Assembly: GCA_024305745.1 (NCBI GenBank)
Contig: JAHRBS010000010.1
Span: 193,501 to 257,500, forward strand
DNA from: Polyporus tsugae
Taxonomy: Eukaryota; Basidiomycota; Agaricomycetes; Polyporales; Polyporaceae
DNA length: 64,000 nt
Direction: 5' to 3'
The position numbers were made by a program, and so were the translations under genes. The notes below the pieces were generated by a model. It did not search any database and had not been told where the DNA came from. It was given only the letters and a program-made list of their open reading frames with translations. Each line of letters starts with the position of its first letter. Position 1 is the first letter of the stretch. Positions 1 through 13,465 of the stretch are shown here, piece after piece.

Positions 1-259
1 CCGATTTAGAGGGTTTTTTGAGATCGAGATCGAGAGTGCGCAAGGAACGCATTCGCGAGCCTCCGTCCGCTTTCATGAACCGAACAAAGGATTCCACACG
101 GTTTTCCGTATTGAGCGTGAAGGCCATAGATTTGAGAAACTGCCTTCCGCCTTCCCTGTAGAGCACTTGACACGTTGACATCAACGCCAGTTTCGTCTCC
201 TTGGGTGCCAGGGAGAAAATCAGTAACAGGACGTCAATGTTGAGCACTGTCCCGTTCAT
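1..259 (-). CDS. F-box-like protein, 5' part only (runs off left edge)
   Basis: From an ATG at 259-257 the minus strand stays open to position 1 (86 codons). The early residues include NIDVLLLIFSLAP and ALMSTCQVLYREG, the pattern of a fungal F-box (hydrophobic helix, then a C-x-x-LY helix). A leucine-rich stretch (SLRTLDLDLK) follows, as at the start of LRR-like repeats. A GTGAGT donor near 330 and a CGCAG acceptor just before the ATG suggest an intron in the 5' UTR, with a TATA-like sequence upstream at about 405-414. By family knowledge it would be a substrate adaptor of an SCF ubiquitin ligase. The 3' end lies outside the window. The F-box call rests on pattern, not on a profile search. 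Confidence 0.6.
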   Translation of the reverse strand, partial: MNGTVLNIDVLLLIFSLAPKETKLALMSTCQVLYREGGRQFLKSMAFTLNTENRVESFVRFMKADGGSRMRSLRTLDLDLKKPSKS

Positions 260-404
260 CTGCGATCGGTCCAGAATGTCCGATGAATTCGTATAACTTG
301 GATTCAGATTGAGAGATAACTCAGTACTCACCCCTTGTCTCGGAAGTTGTGGTGGTGATGATGGGACGCTAGAGATTTGCAACTTGAAGGACCCGCCGTG
401 GAGT

Positions 405-414
405 GCTTATATGG
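405..414 (-). promoter_or_regulatory. TATA-like box of the left-edge F-box gene
   Basis: The minus strand reads CCATATAAGC here, about 75 bp upstream of a GTGAGT donor and 146 bp upstream of the ATG at 259. The leader between them has no ATG on the predicted spliced path, which agrees with a non-coding first exon. Confidence 0.35.
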
Positions 415-1109
415 GAACTGCGAAGTCACAATGGCATAGAGTGCTTTGTTCAATCACTCGTTGAAAATTGAGATAGACGAGCTTTACCAAGACGCTGTCG
501 CAGAGAAGGTGAGGATGAAACACGAGTAAAGGAGGATTGACCTGACACAATAAGCCAATGAGCGTGTGAATTTCCGGACTTTAAGCTTTACTAGCCGCCG
601 CTTGTCCACGTTGACTATGAGCCCTCGAAATTAATGCATTAAAGGTGCGTATGCTACGTTCTGCAACGTTGGAACCTCTTCCATTGAATTCAGGGCCAAG
701 GACCCGGGCTGCGATGAGGTTTTTCACATGAAGTTGCGCATAAAATTAAGGCCAAGTGAGACAATTGCAATTGTAGTAACCTGCACTCGGCGGTGAATAC
801 TACTAACACATACTCACACTGCAGACGGCGTTCCTCTTCGTAGTTATAGAGTGGTAGGCTTCATGCGCTGGATCAAGAACAGCACAGTATGTTGTCGCAG
901 TGCCTCACTAAGTAGGTGACGCAGGCTTATCGACGTTGTGTGGTAGGGTCCGGAGACATAGAGGGCCAGCCGTGGCACCAAGCATCGCCCTACTTAGTAC
1001 TGCGGCCTAGGACGATCACAGTCATACAACTTGGACACGGCATGGACAGTAGGAAACGAAAGGAAACGGAAGTGTACAAGTATGTCGCGCGAAGAGCGTC
1101 CCCATGTGT
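415..1109. other. Intergenic, nothing recognised
   Basis: No codon-like reading frame or clear repeat could be supported. The frames across it are broken by frequent stops. Confidence 0.4.
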
Positions 1110-2120
1110 CTATCTTGAATACATCGTGAGTTGTCCACATCCATCACATTTCCTATCCCTGTGCCCTGACCCTATTTCGACCGCAACCGTCCCCCGTTTC
1201 CAGTGGTCCTTCAGGGCGACCTGTACACGCTTCGCGCAAGGGACAGCCTCGCGTAAGGCAGCGCAAACCGCGTTCACGTCTATATCATCGCCATCCACCT
1301 CTAGGGGCAACGGCTTCCCCCCCACGCTTCCGATCTGCAGTGGCCACTGCACCGGCTTCGGCGACTCCGAAGTCAACGTACAAAGCGACGGACTCGAGGG
1401 ACCGGGAAAGGCACACGACGGCATGTTCACGACGGCATCCTGGAAAACGAAAGCAAAACGCGCGCACCAAATCAGCCCGCTGGTAGTACTGCGAGTTTGT
1501 GGCCGAGCGTTCACCAAGACGTCGCACAGGTCCCCATGTCCCGTAACTTATACGCGTGCGGGCTGATCTCGAGCATCAATCCGAGCTCCCTAATCGTCGC
1601 CCCGCCCCCCCTTCACGAGCGCAACAGCGACCTCGAGCTCGTCGTCGAGGAGCGTGTAATGGTGAAAGGTGACATCGAGCCGCGTCGTGCGGGCGGGCAG
1701 CAATGCGTCGGAGAGCATGTCCGGGGGGGGATGTCCTCGACCTCGCCGTCGTCGTAGACCTCGAGATGACGAGCCGCCAGAGCATCACGATCGCCCCTTC
1801 GAACGCGTCAAGCGACTCCCAACACCCGTGCTCGCGCAGCTGCGTCCTGTTCCGCATGCGGAACTCGGGGAGGCCGTTGTCCGAGTCCTCTATCTCTTCC
1901 GTATCAGGCCCGGTTATCGTGAGCTCCGTGAGGTTGGAGAACACCTGGACGTAGTGCCAGGTGGTGGGAGAAGCGGACACCTGCAGAGTCAGGGCGGAGA
2001 GGAGCGGATATGGCACTGCGGGGCATCCCAGTCGCCTTGACTCGGAGGGTCTACCGTGTCGCCGCCCGCCACTAGAAGCAGGTCGCGAAGACTGCCGGAG
2101 AACTGCCGGAGGAGCATGGT
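1110..2120 (-). pseudogene. Decayed F-box/LRR-like gene
   Basis: Leucine-rich protein-like stretches follow one another on the minus strand but in different frames. Around 2040-1830 there is YPLLSALTLQV, then FSNLTELTITG and a WESLDAFEGAIVMLWRL segment. Near 1750-1560 the frame changes and gives TTRLDVTFHHYTLLDDELE and RELGLMLEISPHAYKLRDM. Near 1420-1110 it changes again (CALREAVPCAKRVQVALKDH). The changes coincide with runs of C/G (1605-1613, 1723-1730), which points to small indels, not introns. The order resembles the pseudogene at 27704-29295, so both may belong to one F-box/LRR family of agaricomycetes. No intact start or continuous frame exists. Confidence 0.5.
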
Positions 2121-2449
2121 GGCACTAGAAAAGTACTACAACACTTAAGACCTTTGACCCTACCCGGACGTACGACTCGAAGCCTGATTGCATGAGCCAT
2201 TGAGCGCTTGTGTTGCTAAAGTAGGATGACGTCAGCGTATTCACTACGGTCGACCGCGGTGGAAGTTGTCGCAAACGACAAGGCCAAACGGGACACTAAC
2301 TTGAAGCGCCAAACCCGGTTCCTCGTCGTGTAGTGAAAAAACTAGGGTGTCACAGTGCTAGTATACCGATCGAATACCGTCCATGCGAGAACCTCGAGTC
2401 CTGGCCGAATCTCTGAGAAACTAGAGCTTAGAACGCATCGGCATCGGCA
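2121..2449. other. Intergenic, nothing recognised
   Basis: Short stretch between the decayed F-box copy and the methionine-rich locus. No frame, repeat or RNA gene could be supported. Confidence 0.4.
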
Positions 2450-3760
2450 TCATCATCGTAAGCATGCACGTGCGCTGCTCGCCGCGGTCCTACGATACAT
2501 ATATGAGCATATTCCAATGTGATATTCTCCGGGTGGACGCACCATCATACCGCGGACAGTGCCGTCTGCCATGGCAAGCATCTCGTTGGTCATCGGGTTA
2601 CGGAGAACCGTGACCGTCGTACACGCTTGCAAGTGTTCAGAGCGACGCTGCCAGAGGGGTTGAGCTGTCTTCATAGCGGTTTTCAGGGCCTCCATGTTGC
2701 TCATGTCCATGCAAGCGAACGTGGGTTCGAGCTTGAGAACGACAAGCTTGCCCATCTTCCTAGTACACAATGAGCATCTATAGCGCCGAAACACGCATGT
2801 ACGACTTACATCATGTCTTGCCCTCCCATCATCATGCACATCTTAACCCCCATACTGTCCTGCATCACAGTGGGACAGCCTGGACAAGGTTAAGTTAACC
2901 ATGACGATTAAGACCATTTGGCGCCATGTATATTACCTGGGTCCATCATCATCGGCATCTATGAACAACGTGGTCACTATGTGTACAAGTAGACAAAGTA
3001 CTAGCCGTACAATCATATGCATCGTGGGGGACATCGTCCAGTGCATGTTCGCGTTACGCATAGACTGGGATAGACGACCATAAGCGTGTAACGTTACGAA
3101 AGCTACAACTGGCACTTACGTGCATCCCGGTCGAGGTGTTATCCATACCCATTGCGTGACCGTTTGTGTTGCCACGCGCTCCCATCGCCATGGGGGACAT
3201 GCACGATTCCATCATCGAGCCTGAAGACGACGAGGGCATCATCATGGAACCCCTGGGCATCATCGAAGGCATGGGCATGGTAGAGCCAGACATGGACATT
3301 CAATCCGTCATAGACATCATCATCGCGCCCATGCTGTAGAGCACTCATGAGGAGACGCGAAAGAGATATAAATTATAATACGGGAACGTACTGGGGATCG
3401 TACAGGACGGAGAGCTCCATGCAAGCTAAAGTAGATCGCCGCGGCAAGTGAGCTCGACGTCATCAGCAAGGCTAAAGACCACGTACGGTTGTTCATGCCC
3501 ATGTCCAACATCCTATGCAAGAAACGTCAGAGAAAAGGCGCATATATGCGGACGGAGAACGACCACGCACATACAACTGAGGGGCATGTCCGACCCCTCC
3601 GCCATACATGCGATCATGAGAGGACTGCCGATGTTCTCGCCACTGCGTAGGAGGTAGTCAGTGCGACGAGCGCAATCGTTGAGAATCCGAGGCCGCAGCG
3701 TACGAACCACACGACTGTGATCATCTTGCCGTCAGGGAGTATCATGAACTGGAGAGAAGC
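2450..3760 (-). pseudogene. Methionine-rich multi-segment locus, possibly decayed
   Basis: The minus strand carries several short ATG-dense segments separated by GT..AG-like intervals. Examples are SGSTMPMPSMMPRGSMMM and SMMESCMSPMAMG at 3299-3120, MPMMMDP near 2950, MGVKMCMMMGGQDMM near 2830, and a longer segment at 2790-2450 with FACMDMSNMEALKTAM. A hydrophobic, signal-like start (WFVRCGLGFSTIALVALTT) lies near 3725-3650. Met clusters of this kind are known in copper-binding proteins such as the Ctr N-terminus, but the Ctr membrane segments are not visible. An in-frame TGA separates two Met-rich pieces near 3300, and I could not join the pieces into one frame. It may be a decayed gene or an unusual many-exon gene. 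Confidence 0.3.
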
Positions 3761-4099
3761 GGTTAACTTGGAGACAAGTGGATGAAGGTTTGTGGGGTTG
3801 GCCGAGGCAGGTGGGCACGACCTTTATACCCGCGCCGACCAACGACGTCGTCACCGACGGACGTGAAGCGGGATGTTCGACGGATTGGAATCGACAGAAT
3901 CCTGTCCCATGGAAGAGAGGCCACTTCACCAAAGACCGATGACTGGCGATGGTGGGTCGATCGCCGTTGATACCGTGCGTGCTGTCAGACAACGAAATTC
4001 GAACGAAAGGCAGCGGTGTGAGCGGTACACCGAGGTCATCTAGTAGTACAGCGTTACGAGACGCACCCCCCCCGATGACATATGTAGCGACGCCCGGAC
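3761..4099. other. Intergenic, nothing recognised
   Basis: No coding pattern or repeat could be supported. Confidence 0.4.
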
Positions 4100-4930
4100 T
4101 AGTACTTTAGTTGCACGGCGACCAGGAGGCAACGGCAACCGTGGCCGGTCGACGCCTAGCTTCATACGGACGGGGAGTAGCTTTGCGGTGGCGAACAGCC
4201 TTTCCTTCACGGGAGAGGATCGAGAGAAACATTACAGGTGAAAGCTCACAATTCAAGGATCGGCAAGCTTCCATCTGATCTCCCCCCAGGCAAAGGCCTC
4301 CGACGGCGTTCTGACGAGCTCCCAGCCAATTCTCGTCCAAAGCACACATCTCTTCACGAACTCCGAGTCCCAGAGCAGAGTGTGGGGAACAAGATGCGTC
4401 GCCCAAATGTCCTGATCGACGCCACTGGCACGGTGGATCCCGAGACCAGACTGCTGCAACTTGCACAAGTGTAGCCAGAGGATGACCGATGAGGTCTTGA
4501 TCCGAGCACGGGTTTCGATCTTGGGGGCATCTGCGACGCGACGTACCTTCATGACCACTGTCCCTGCCCTCAGTGTTCTCCAATCTTGCCTCTCCGACGC
4601 CGCCTCGATCGTGAAAGTGAGCCCGTTCTGGCCCACACAGTGATGGTCCACCAGTCGTACCACAATCTAGTGGCTCCGGTACTGCATATTATCAAGTGGT
4701 CTGTAGAAGGATAGCGCGCAGCGGGGGTGGTCGTATGCGGTGAGCTCAGATTACGCGAAACAGCGGGACTGCAGCCAACTGCAGCGAACATGAACGTTCC
4801 GAAGAAGAGCAAGACGAGCAAGAGCAACGATCGAACGATCGCGAGCTTCGCAGCTCGTCGGCTATAGTAATCGGCCCAACGGGCCGCATGGGCCGCCGAG
4901 TTGCGCCAACTCCCGACTGCTAATTCAATT
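4100..4930 (-). CDS. Hypothetical protein, structure uncertain
   Basis: Two overlapping minus-strand frames look partly coding. The upstream one (about 4915-4720) has a hydrophobic segment, SLLLLVLLFFGTFMFAAVGC, like a signal anchor, but no ATG in frame. The downstream one (about 4663-4253) contains GLTFTIEAASERQDW and WATHLVPHTLLWDSEFV. They would need an intron or a frameshift between them near 4720-4660. No domain was recognised. It may be a decayed gene; the coordinates give only the area of coding-like sequence. Confidence 0.25.
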
Positions 4931-5123
4931 CAAGTGAAGGTTTTCCCAACCAGCCACCCTCCTGAAGAGGCCAGTAGCATAATGGCGGCAAGGACTTCTG
5001 AAATATGCACAAAACACGCGTAATGACATGACATATTGAAACACTCGTTAAAGGTACTTATTAACTTGGACCCGATCTTCTGCCGACAAGTTGCCCTCTC
5101 TCCCGGTTAAACATAACAATCGT

Positions 5124-6317
5124 TCAGCAGCTGAAGACGGCGGGACCTATTGATCATCGTCGCACAGCTGGTCAATGTCACGTCTACCTCCATCAGACAA
5201 GAAAGCTCACCAGGGATCGTGTAGTTGGCCAACGGCGGGTAGTAAATGTTGACGGTGATACCTGCGCGCACACACGACGTCAGTCTCTTTCCCTCCTCCT
5301 CTTCTCCCGCTAAATCACTACTCACCGGGGTCACTTCCCTTGTACGCTCCCGGGAACGACACCGTCGACGGCGTCTTCGCGCCCGAACCGCCGACGATGT
5401 TCAGCTGCGCGCACTCCATGTAGAACTGCGCCCCGGGATAGCTTGACGCGCCGTGCAGGGCTATATGATGTAGTGCATCGTGCATTCACACATCACAATC
5501 ACACACCGTCCGTCAGCCCCCCAGCCAAATATATAGATATACTGCGCGTCCCCACCCCGATCGGGATGCGGGAGCGCGACGATACGGGGGCACGCACCGA
5601 TGATCTCGTGCCGGAGGAGGTACTGCCCGCTCTCGATGCACGACGGGATCGTGAACGAGACCTTGCCCGCGTTCGCGATCATCCGGTCGACGGCCCACTG
5701 CACCGTCGACACCGTCAGGCCGTCCTCGTAGATCTTGAACCACTTCAGGCCCGTCACGTCCGTCTGCGTCGCGTCGGGAACCTTCGCGCTACGGAGTCGA
5801 GTCACATGTATCAGTCTTCGAGTCAGCTCGCAAGGGGAAGGTGGAGCGCACAGGTAGGAGATGATGGGGCCCTTGTGCGACGGGTCGATGGGGTCGGCCG
5901 GGTCCCCAGGGGTTTGGTTGAGGACGTGGTGCCACTGCGACGCATGGTGGACATCAGCAAACAGCATTGAATAAGATAGAGACCGAGATTCGTGTGCACC
6001 TCAGCAGTGACCGTGGCCCCGGCGGGAACATCGACCACGGCCTGAGAGATGGGCTGGTGGTAGGGGTTGATGCCGCCATTGCAGATGATGTCGTTCGAAG
6101 TGACGTCGGTGATGGGCTAGTTGCAAATGGCACTCGGTCAGCCTTAGATACAGAATGCAGAGATGGAGTGGATACGTACGCCGTCGTAGTCAGGCACGCG
6201 GATACCGACAAGCTCACCCTGGTCAACGCCGTTTACGTACATCTTCTGGAAGATGGTGTGGGCCGAGGCAGACCCAGCGAGGATCGCGGCGGTAGCGAGG
6301 GCAGAGAGCTTCGTCAT
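5124..6317 (-). CDS. AA9 lytic polysaccharide monooxygenase
   Basis: Copper-dependent enzyme that cleaves cellulose or related glucans oxidatively outside the cell. Seven exons join in frame to 245 aa: 6317-6180, 6116-6000, 5934-5852, 5788-5598, 5460-5326, 5261-5211, 5146-5124. A 19-residue signal peptide ends in ASA and leaves His20 as the mature N-terminus, the His1 of the copper-binding histidine brace. Family motifs follow: NDIICNGG, a TAEWHHVL block with the second brace His, [31 protein letters not shown], and [12 protein letters not shown] with the axial Tyr. It ends in IPGPAVFSC, so there is no CBM1 module. The acceptor at 5147 was chosen over one at 5168 because it restores this end. 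A TATA box lies at 6371-6378. Confidence 0.95.
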
Positions 6318-6370
6318 CGCGTCGAAAGAGAGTGGAAGACACAGATCGACATGTTTCGCTGACCGCCAGC

Positions 6371-6378
6371 CTTTATAC
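6371..6378 (-). promoter_or_regulatory. TATA box of the AA9 gene
   Basis: TATAAAG on the minus strand, about 55 bp upstream of the AA9 start codon. The spacing matches the other secreted-enzyme genes here. Confidence 0.5.
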
Positions 6379-7713
6379 GTTTCTGTCTTCTTGCCGAACT
6401 GCATCCAGGCGTGGGTGCGGCATCCTCGCCCTGTAGTCTGGCCGATAGTCCCGTAGCTGGTTGTATGCACAGGCACCAGACTGAGTATATACATAGAAGG
6501 TGGCGGGAGAGTTTTCCCTTGATTCAGCCGCGAACTGCACCTATTGAATGTCTTGCCAGCCGGGTGAGTAACGAGAAAGACATCATGTGGAGAATGACAT
6601 TCGGAAAATCCGGTCTGGATGATGGTGAGCATGAGGACAAGCTTGTAGGAGTCCGTATATGATCTATCGGTGCAATAGACTTACCGAAGTTCCGAAGTAT
6701 AGCCTCATTCGCGTCTCCTCGTAGAATCGATCTGCCAAGGACCTCAACTCAGATATGACCTTGCAAACTGTACGGTGCCGTAGCGTGAAGTGTGTAATGG
6801 TTGTGGGTTTGGTCCTAGTTCGAGGTAACTAGCAGTAAGCAGCACGATTGGAATCAATGTATGACCCGCTCACCGACTGGATTAGAGTCGGACCGACTGC
6901 AGCAACAATCTCGGACGGAGTCCGTGCTCGTGATGAAGCACCACTGCCGATATTCTCAGCCTAGCACGGAATGATATGTCAGCACGCTACGACAGAACCG
7001 GCCACAACTCACCAACCCCCGCACCGCATACCGAGCTCAACTCGGCGCCGTCTTCATTTAATCACAGGCACAGGACTGTTCGCCGCGAATCCGAGCCCTA
7101 CGTCACCAGCAGAATGTCTTCGTCCGAGTCTGGTGGGACGGGGTATGCTTGACATCACAACTTCCCTCAGTGATGGCTAGGGTGCAAATGCCTCAGTGAC
7201 GACTCGAACGCGCGCCTGGGAAGATGCGCCTACCTTCAGGAAATCCCGACGCCTTCGTGCCTCGCCGTATCTCAAGGTCCCGAGCCATGCGAACAAAAAT
7301 TACACAGGGGGCCGGGGACAGCCAACGGAGTCCCACAAGGACCAATAACGCGCCATTTCGATCATGCTCCAGATTCACGATGCACTCTGGTGCACCGTAC
7401 AAGAGATCCAAAAAGATAGCAACAGACAGGGACGATCCCGTGGTAGCCTGGAGTGTGCCATGATGCGATAGAATGACGCGCTTACGACGGATTGCTCCTG
7501 GACCTGACAGGTCAGGCCTCAGGCCCTATGTAAGGGTAGTAAAGCTGTCGATCGATCGCTGCGCAGCACCAAGACATAAGTACACATGCACTGAACGCAA
7601 AATTGGGTTTTAGACCGTTGTGGAACATTGAGAGCGAGGAGCTTTGGCTTGCGAGATGTCCAAGGCTAGTAAGTCGCAGTTAATCCGAGTCAGCGGAGCC
7701 TAGAGATGCTCGT
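6379..7713. other. AA9 upstream region and intergenic DNA
   Basis: No coding region recognised. The part nearest 6379 must contain the AA9 promoter. The rest has only short shadow frames. Confidence 0.4.
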
Positions 7714-7833
7714 GCAGCGGAGTAGTGCTCACTTCGCAGTGGAGTAGTGCTCACTTCGCAGTGGAGTAGTGCTCACTTCGCAGTGGAGTAGTGCTCACTT
7801 CGCAGTGGAGTAGTGCTCACTTCGCAGTGGAGT
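7714..7833. repeat. 22-bp tandem repeat, 5.5 copies
   Basis: The unit GCAGTGGAGTAGTGCTCACT plus TC runs head to tail. Copies lie at 7714-7735 (first copy has C for T at position 5), 7736-7757, 7758-7779, 7780-7801 and 7802-7823, with a partial copy at 7824-7833. The later copies are identical, so the array is recent or kept uniform. It lies in non-coding DNA, about 1.1 kb beyond the 3' end of the DUF6593 gene. Confidence 0.95.
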
Positions 7834-8934
7834 CTCCTCAGCGACGTCTTCAAAATTAATATTGAACAACAGACGCACTACTCGAGAACACATGGTCGAA
7901 CTTTGAACACAGATGGACTCCGAGCTAGCCTCCTCGGGTTAAACGTGTCCTGTGCTTAGAGGCATAGCGCTGCGTGAATCTTCAACCCAGCAAGAAGTCA
8001 TATTGAACTCACTTACCTCTCCTTATTAAGCGTTCCGAATCGTTTCCGCATGTACGGGAGGTCAATGAAGGCCGAAGAGCTGACCATCCGCCTGATAAAC
8101 TCCGAGGTCGTTCAACCGATCGCGACAGCCGCCAGATCTCCTACTTCAAGCTTGGACATCTCAGACGCATCGCCGCCGACACCCGCCAGAGAGACCGACG
8201 TCGAAGGACACTCAAAGACAGCGAAAGCTTGTACGTCACCTAGCGTCCCGCCCACCATGCTCAGAAGCGTCCGTGTCGCCCGCCAGCCCGAAAGGTCCCA
8301 AATCGGCGGTGAAGCTTTGAAGTCTTGATCAAGTTGCGCATATACGAAGCGTTCCGAAAAACGAAAAGCCAAGCACTGTTCATTGAACCTTCCATGGCAG
8401 CGTGGTCGCCCGCCTGGTCAGAGGGGTGGAGGTGATGGTGGTCTGACGAGTCACGACAAGTGCCAACGGTGTCAAGGATGCCAGGCTGAGCCGCCGGAGA
8501 TGGCGCTCCTCCGGTGATCGGGACGACTCTCCGCTTCTGATCAGCGCCAAGACCCTTGTGGCGTCCCCGCCGGCGCCGGCTAAATGCGGCGTCTACACGA
8601 TATACAGGCATGATGCACCATGGACAACATATAAGTTCGAGGAAAAAAACGAAAACGAATAGCATAGTCCCAGAATGGTGCAGCGGTACAAATGCAAATG
8701 ACAAATGCAACAAAGGGACAATGGGTGAGTACAGATCGTACTATGCGGTACAGTACCAAGTACGACGAGTCCGGAATCAACGGAGCACAAGACAATAAAG
8801 ATAGCGCTACAAGCAAATGCGTATGATACGTCCACGTCGTTTTCGGGGGTGACGTGCTGCGTGCGATGGTGTTACAGTTACAACTGGAAGGAGCGGGGAG
8901 GCGGGTGGATAACCGGAATGCGCGATTAGGTAAC
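7834..8934. other. Intergenic, nothing firm
   Basis: Minus-strand frames at 8372-8112 and 8713-8261 look faintly protein-like but show no domain, start or splice pattern I can defend. The 8600-8934 part would hold the 3' flank of the DUF6593 gene. Confidence 0.3.
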
Positions 8935-9742
8935 TTAGTTGGGGCGGGGTATGTACTTCTCGGCGGCGAGGTGGCGCATGATGGTCAGGGTGGCAAGGAT
9001 CTCTACGGACGTCGCACACAAAACGCAACATGAGTACAACCGCACGCATCTGGCCCCGTACCCCTCGGACTCACCGATCGAAAGATGCGTGAAGGGCTCG
9101 TAGATGGTCAAGACGTTGCCTGAAGTGTTATACGCGAGCTTTTCAGACGGCTTCAAGTTGTAGTGCGCGACGACATAATCGCGCGAATCGACGCACTAGC
9201 ACGCAAGCATCGCATCAGCTCTATCCGCACACCGCACACTCGAGCACCGCACACTCACCGACCACTCGTGGTCCTTCACCGCATGGTAGATCCACCTGTA
9301 CTCCTCCCCGTTCGCCGCTGTGAACTTGCGCGACAGCGAGCTGGGGAGAACGCGGGCACGCGTTAGCCCAGCCCATCCAGCGCCCCCAACGCGGGACGAG
9401 ATGGCCAGACACTCACCCAGCGAACATCGACGTTTTCCGCAGGTACTGCCCCATGGGCATCGACATGCGCGACTCGAGGAACGAGATCGTCCCGAGCGCT
9501 CCGTTCGCCGCAAACTCCAATATAATAGACGGCTCGCGTGGTGGGGGCCGCGACAGCCGGGGGCTCGCCGACCGACGGCCCGTGTCGTAGATCATGAGCG
9601 TCGTCTCGGAGTAGTGCGCGGACTGCGCTGGGCTAGGGCGTGCGATGCGTAGGAAGAGGCGGTCGTAGATCTCGTCGAAGTCCGTGCCCGTGTAGTGTCC
9701 GGTGCGGTCCTCGAGGTAGTAGGGGAGTACCCGGTTGATCAT
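8935..9742 (-). CDS. DUF6593-type small protein
   Basis: Four exons join in frame to 198 aa: 9742-9417, 9340-9259, 9195-9075, 9002-8935. The start is the ATG at 9742, just before NRVLPYYLEDRTGHYTGTDF. This N-terminus, the middle ILEFAANGALGTISF and EEYRWIYHAVKDHEW, and the end YVVAHYNLKPSEKLAY ... TIMRHLAAEKYI follow the layout of the agaricomycete DUF6593 family, recognised from memory. These are small beta-rich proteins of unknown function, often in many copies per genome. There is no signal peptide or membrane segment, so it is probably cytosolic. A TATATAA element sits at about 9854-9860. Confidence 0.75.
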
Positions 9743-10446
9743 GGCGGCGACGAGGCACACGCGTGTTGGTCTGGAGGAAAGACGGGAAAGGGCCGATAGT
9801 GGAGTGGAAGCAAGAAGGGGGAGAACTGGTTGGGGATAAGGACGTGTAGGCGGTTATATACAGCTGCGGCAGCGGCGAGAAGGGTATGTGGCTCGCGTGA
9901 AGAGAACGTACGTCAGACGCCTTATCCGGATGCGGGACGAGGAGAGGACCCTTCGAGTGGGTGACTGTGCGGGTGTGTGGATCGTGGAGGCGCCATCCCG
10001 TCCCCGCCCTTCTCACCTCTCACGATTCACACATCACGCCGCCGCGGCTTCTAGGCCCCGCTGGGGTTGGCTTCCGTGCAGGCACTGCTCCAACGCCTTG
10101 CCCAGGGCACCGATGAGCATTCGCAATTTCGCACCACCTGCGGCGAGATGCACTGAATAAACGAGAAAGGAAGCGCAATGCGGCGCTTCTCTGCACATCT
10201 GGACTAGTGCGGAACAGGAACAGCGTCCACGCCCGTGTCCCATGCTCGATGTGGACCCTCCGGCCTTCCTGGCAACCGAAACTCCCGGACGCGTCGGGGG
10301 TAACGCGCCCCTGCAAATACCGCTTGTGGCTTACGACCGAATGCCAGCGCGGTCTTGGCCAGGGATTTGCGACACAAAGAACATAGATACAGGCACCGTG
10401 GACGCGCCACTACCTTAGCAGAGAATAGCAAAGTTCGCGAGTCGCG
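9743..10446. other. DUF6593 upstream region and intergenic DNA
   Basis: Contains the TATATAA box at about 9854-9860 on the minus strand. Nothing else could be supported. Confidence 0.4.
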
Positions 10447-11010
10447 CTAACCCAAACGGCGAAACTCAATGAACGGAAGTCGCTTCTCGGATGCATCGAC
10501 GCCCAATGTATCATCCCCAATGACAACATCAATCGTCGAACGTCCACGACCCCACTTCACAGAAGGACCTATCAAGGAACGTAGAAAGGCACTCACCGCG
10601 CGACGTGCGGACACATTCCCCCATATATGGATCGTGTTAACTCCAACCGGGGGGACCGGGTCGCAGTCGGCGTCATCTTGAACGCCTCTGCAACATTCAG
10701 GGATGGCCATCGTCCACCTGGCCACATTACGGACAGCATAATACGTACTTCGGCCTGCAGGCTCGACATCCCATGACAGAATATGACATGGGTCGTGAGC
10801 TCGTCCGTTCTCGTCCCATGCTTCGAACGGGGGAAATGACGCACGTCTGCTCATACCGGCTCCTGTTCCGGTCACCGTGATGTGCAGTCAGAACCCCAAC
10901 GAAATGTGGAGAAGCAGGTGAAGCATGTACTCACCGCCCTTCATTCATCCCATGACGCCACAAGTCGTGAACGTCGAAGTCTCTCAGGCGACCGTCACAA
11001 GCTAACGGAG
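10447..11010 (-). CDS. Hypothetical protein, probable 3' part of a gene
   Basis: A minus-strand frame ending in a stop at 10449-10447 gives a plausible acidic/basic protein. Segments include STYYAVRNVARWTMAIPECC, DCDPVPPVGVNTIHIWGNVS and RRAVSAFLRSLIGP. Upstream, 11010-10945 reads LRDFDVHDLWRHGMNEG before a GTGAGT donor and looks like an earlier exon, but I could not join the two in one frame. No domain was recognised. The first ATG in the long frame is at about 10854. Confidence 0.3.
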
Positions 11011-11662
11011 AAGCCTTCTGTTCTTGGGGGAAAGGGAACAAGCTAATCCGAAGCGTTAATCTCGGGAGGCAGCTGACCCAGCGAGGGACGTAACCTGATT
11101 GAAAGACGTCAACGAGAACGAGAATCTACGCGTGGGATCAGCGTTCCCACATCGACGCACCTGACTTTGGCATAGCTCCCGCCGCGGCTAAATCTGTCGC
11201 ATGCAATCCCCAGATACTGAACACAACAAAGTTTGCGTGCGCGATAAGCGATGCGGGATGGTTGCGGAATCCAAGGCAGGAAATTGGCGAACAGGTGGGG
11301 GCTGGGGCAGAGCCGTCGAGGAAGCGTTATTTGAGCCTTCGTATCACGTTCGCCTTCTTCAAGGCTGCGCCGCACATCGTCCCGAAGTCACCAATCCGAG
11401 CTTGGCAATAATCACGGTGGCCGATCCACGACAGCAAAGTAGAGCTTCCACGACTCCCATTCTTCGCATCGGGATCTAATACAAGAAACGCGCAGTATCG
11501 AACCATGGCATGGCCCGCTAATATTTTGGTACACCGCAACCGAATGGTTGCACCTGACTTACAGCATGTCAATGATCAATACAAAGGCGGTACAAGCGGA
11601 GATATGATTACCGCCATCCACAACCACCGCACCGAATCTCCGAAAGGCTGAGCCCCAACGAC
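11011..11662. other. Intergenic, nothing recognised
   Basis: Holds the 3' flank of RVB1. No further gene could be supported. Confidence 0.4.

Positions 11663-13465
<1,803 letters not shown>

Noticed and set aside
1165..1185. Second copy of the MITE end (CTATTTCGACC)
   Set aside because: Only about 11 bases match, with no partner end or TA duplication. A similar chance match occurs near 62649.
2450..3760. Assignment as a Ctr copper transporter
   Set aside because: Met clusters fit, but no MxxxM membrane helix or three-helix core could be found.
5154..5167. Earlier acceptor for the last AA9 exon
   Set aside because: It would end the protein in AVRR, while the acceptor at 5147 gives the family end GPAVFSC.
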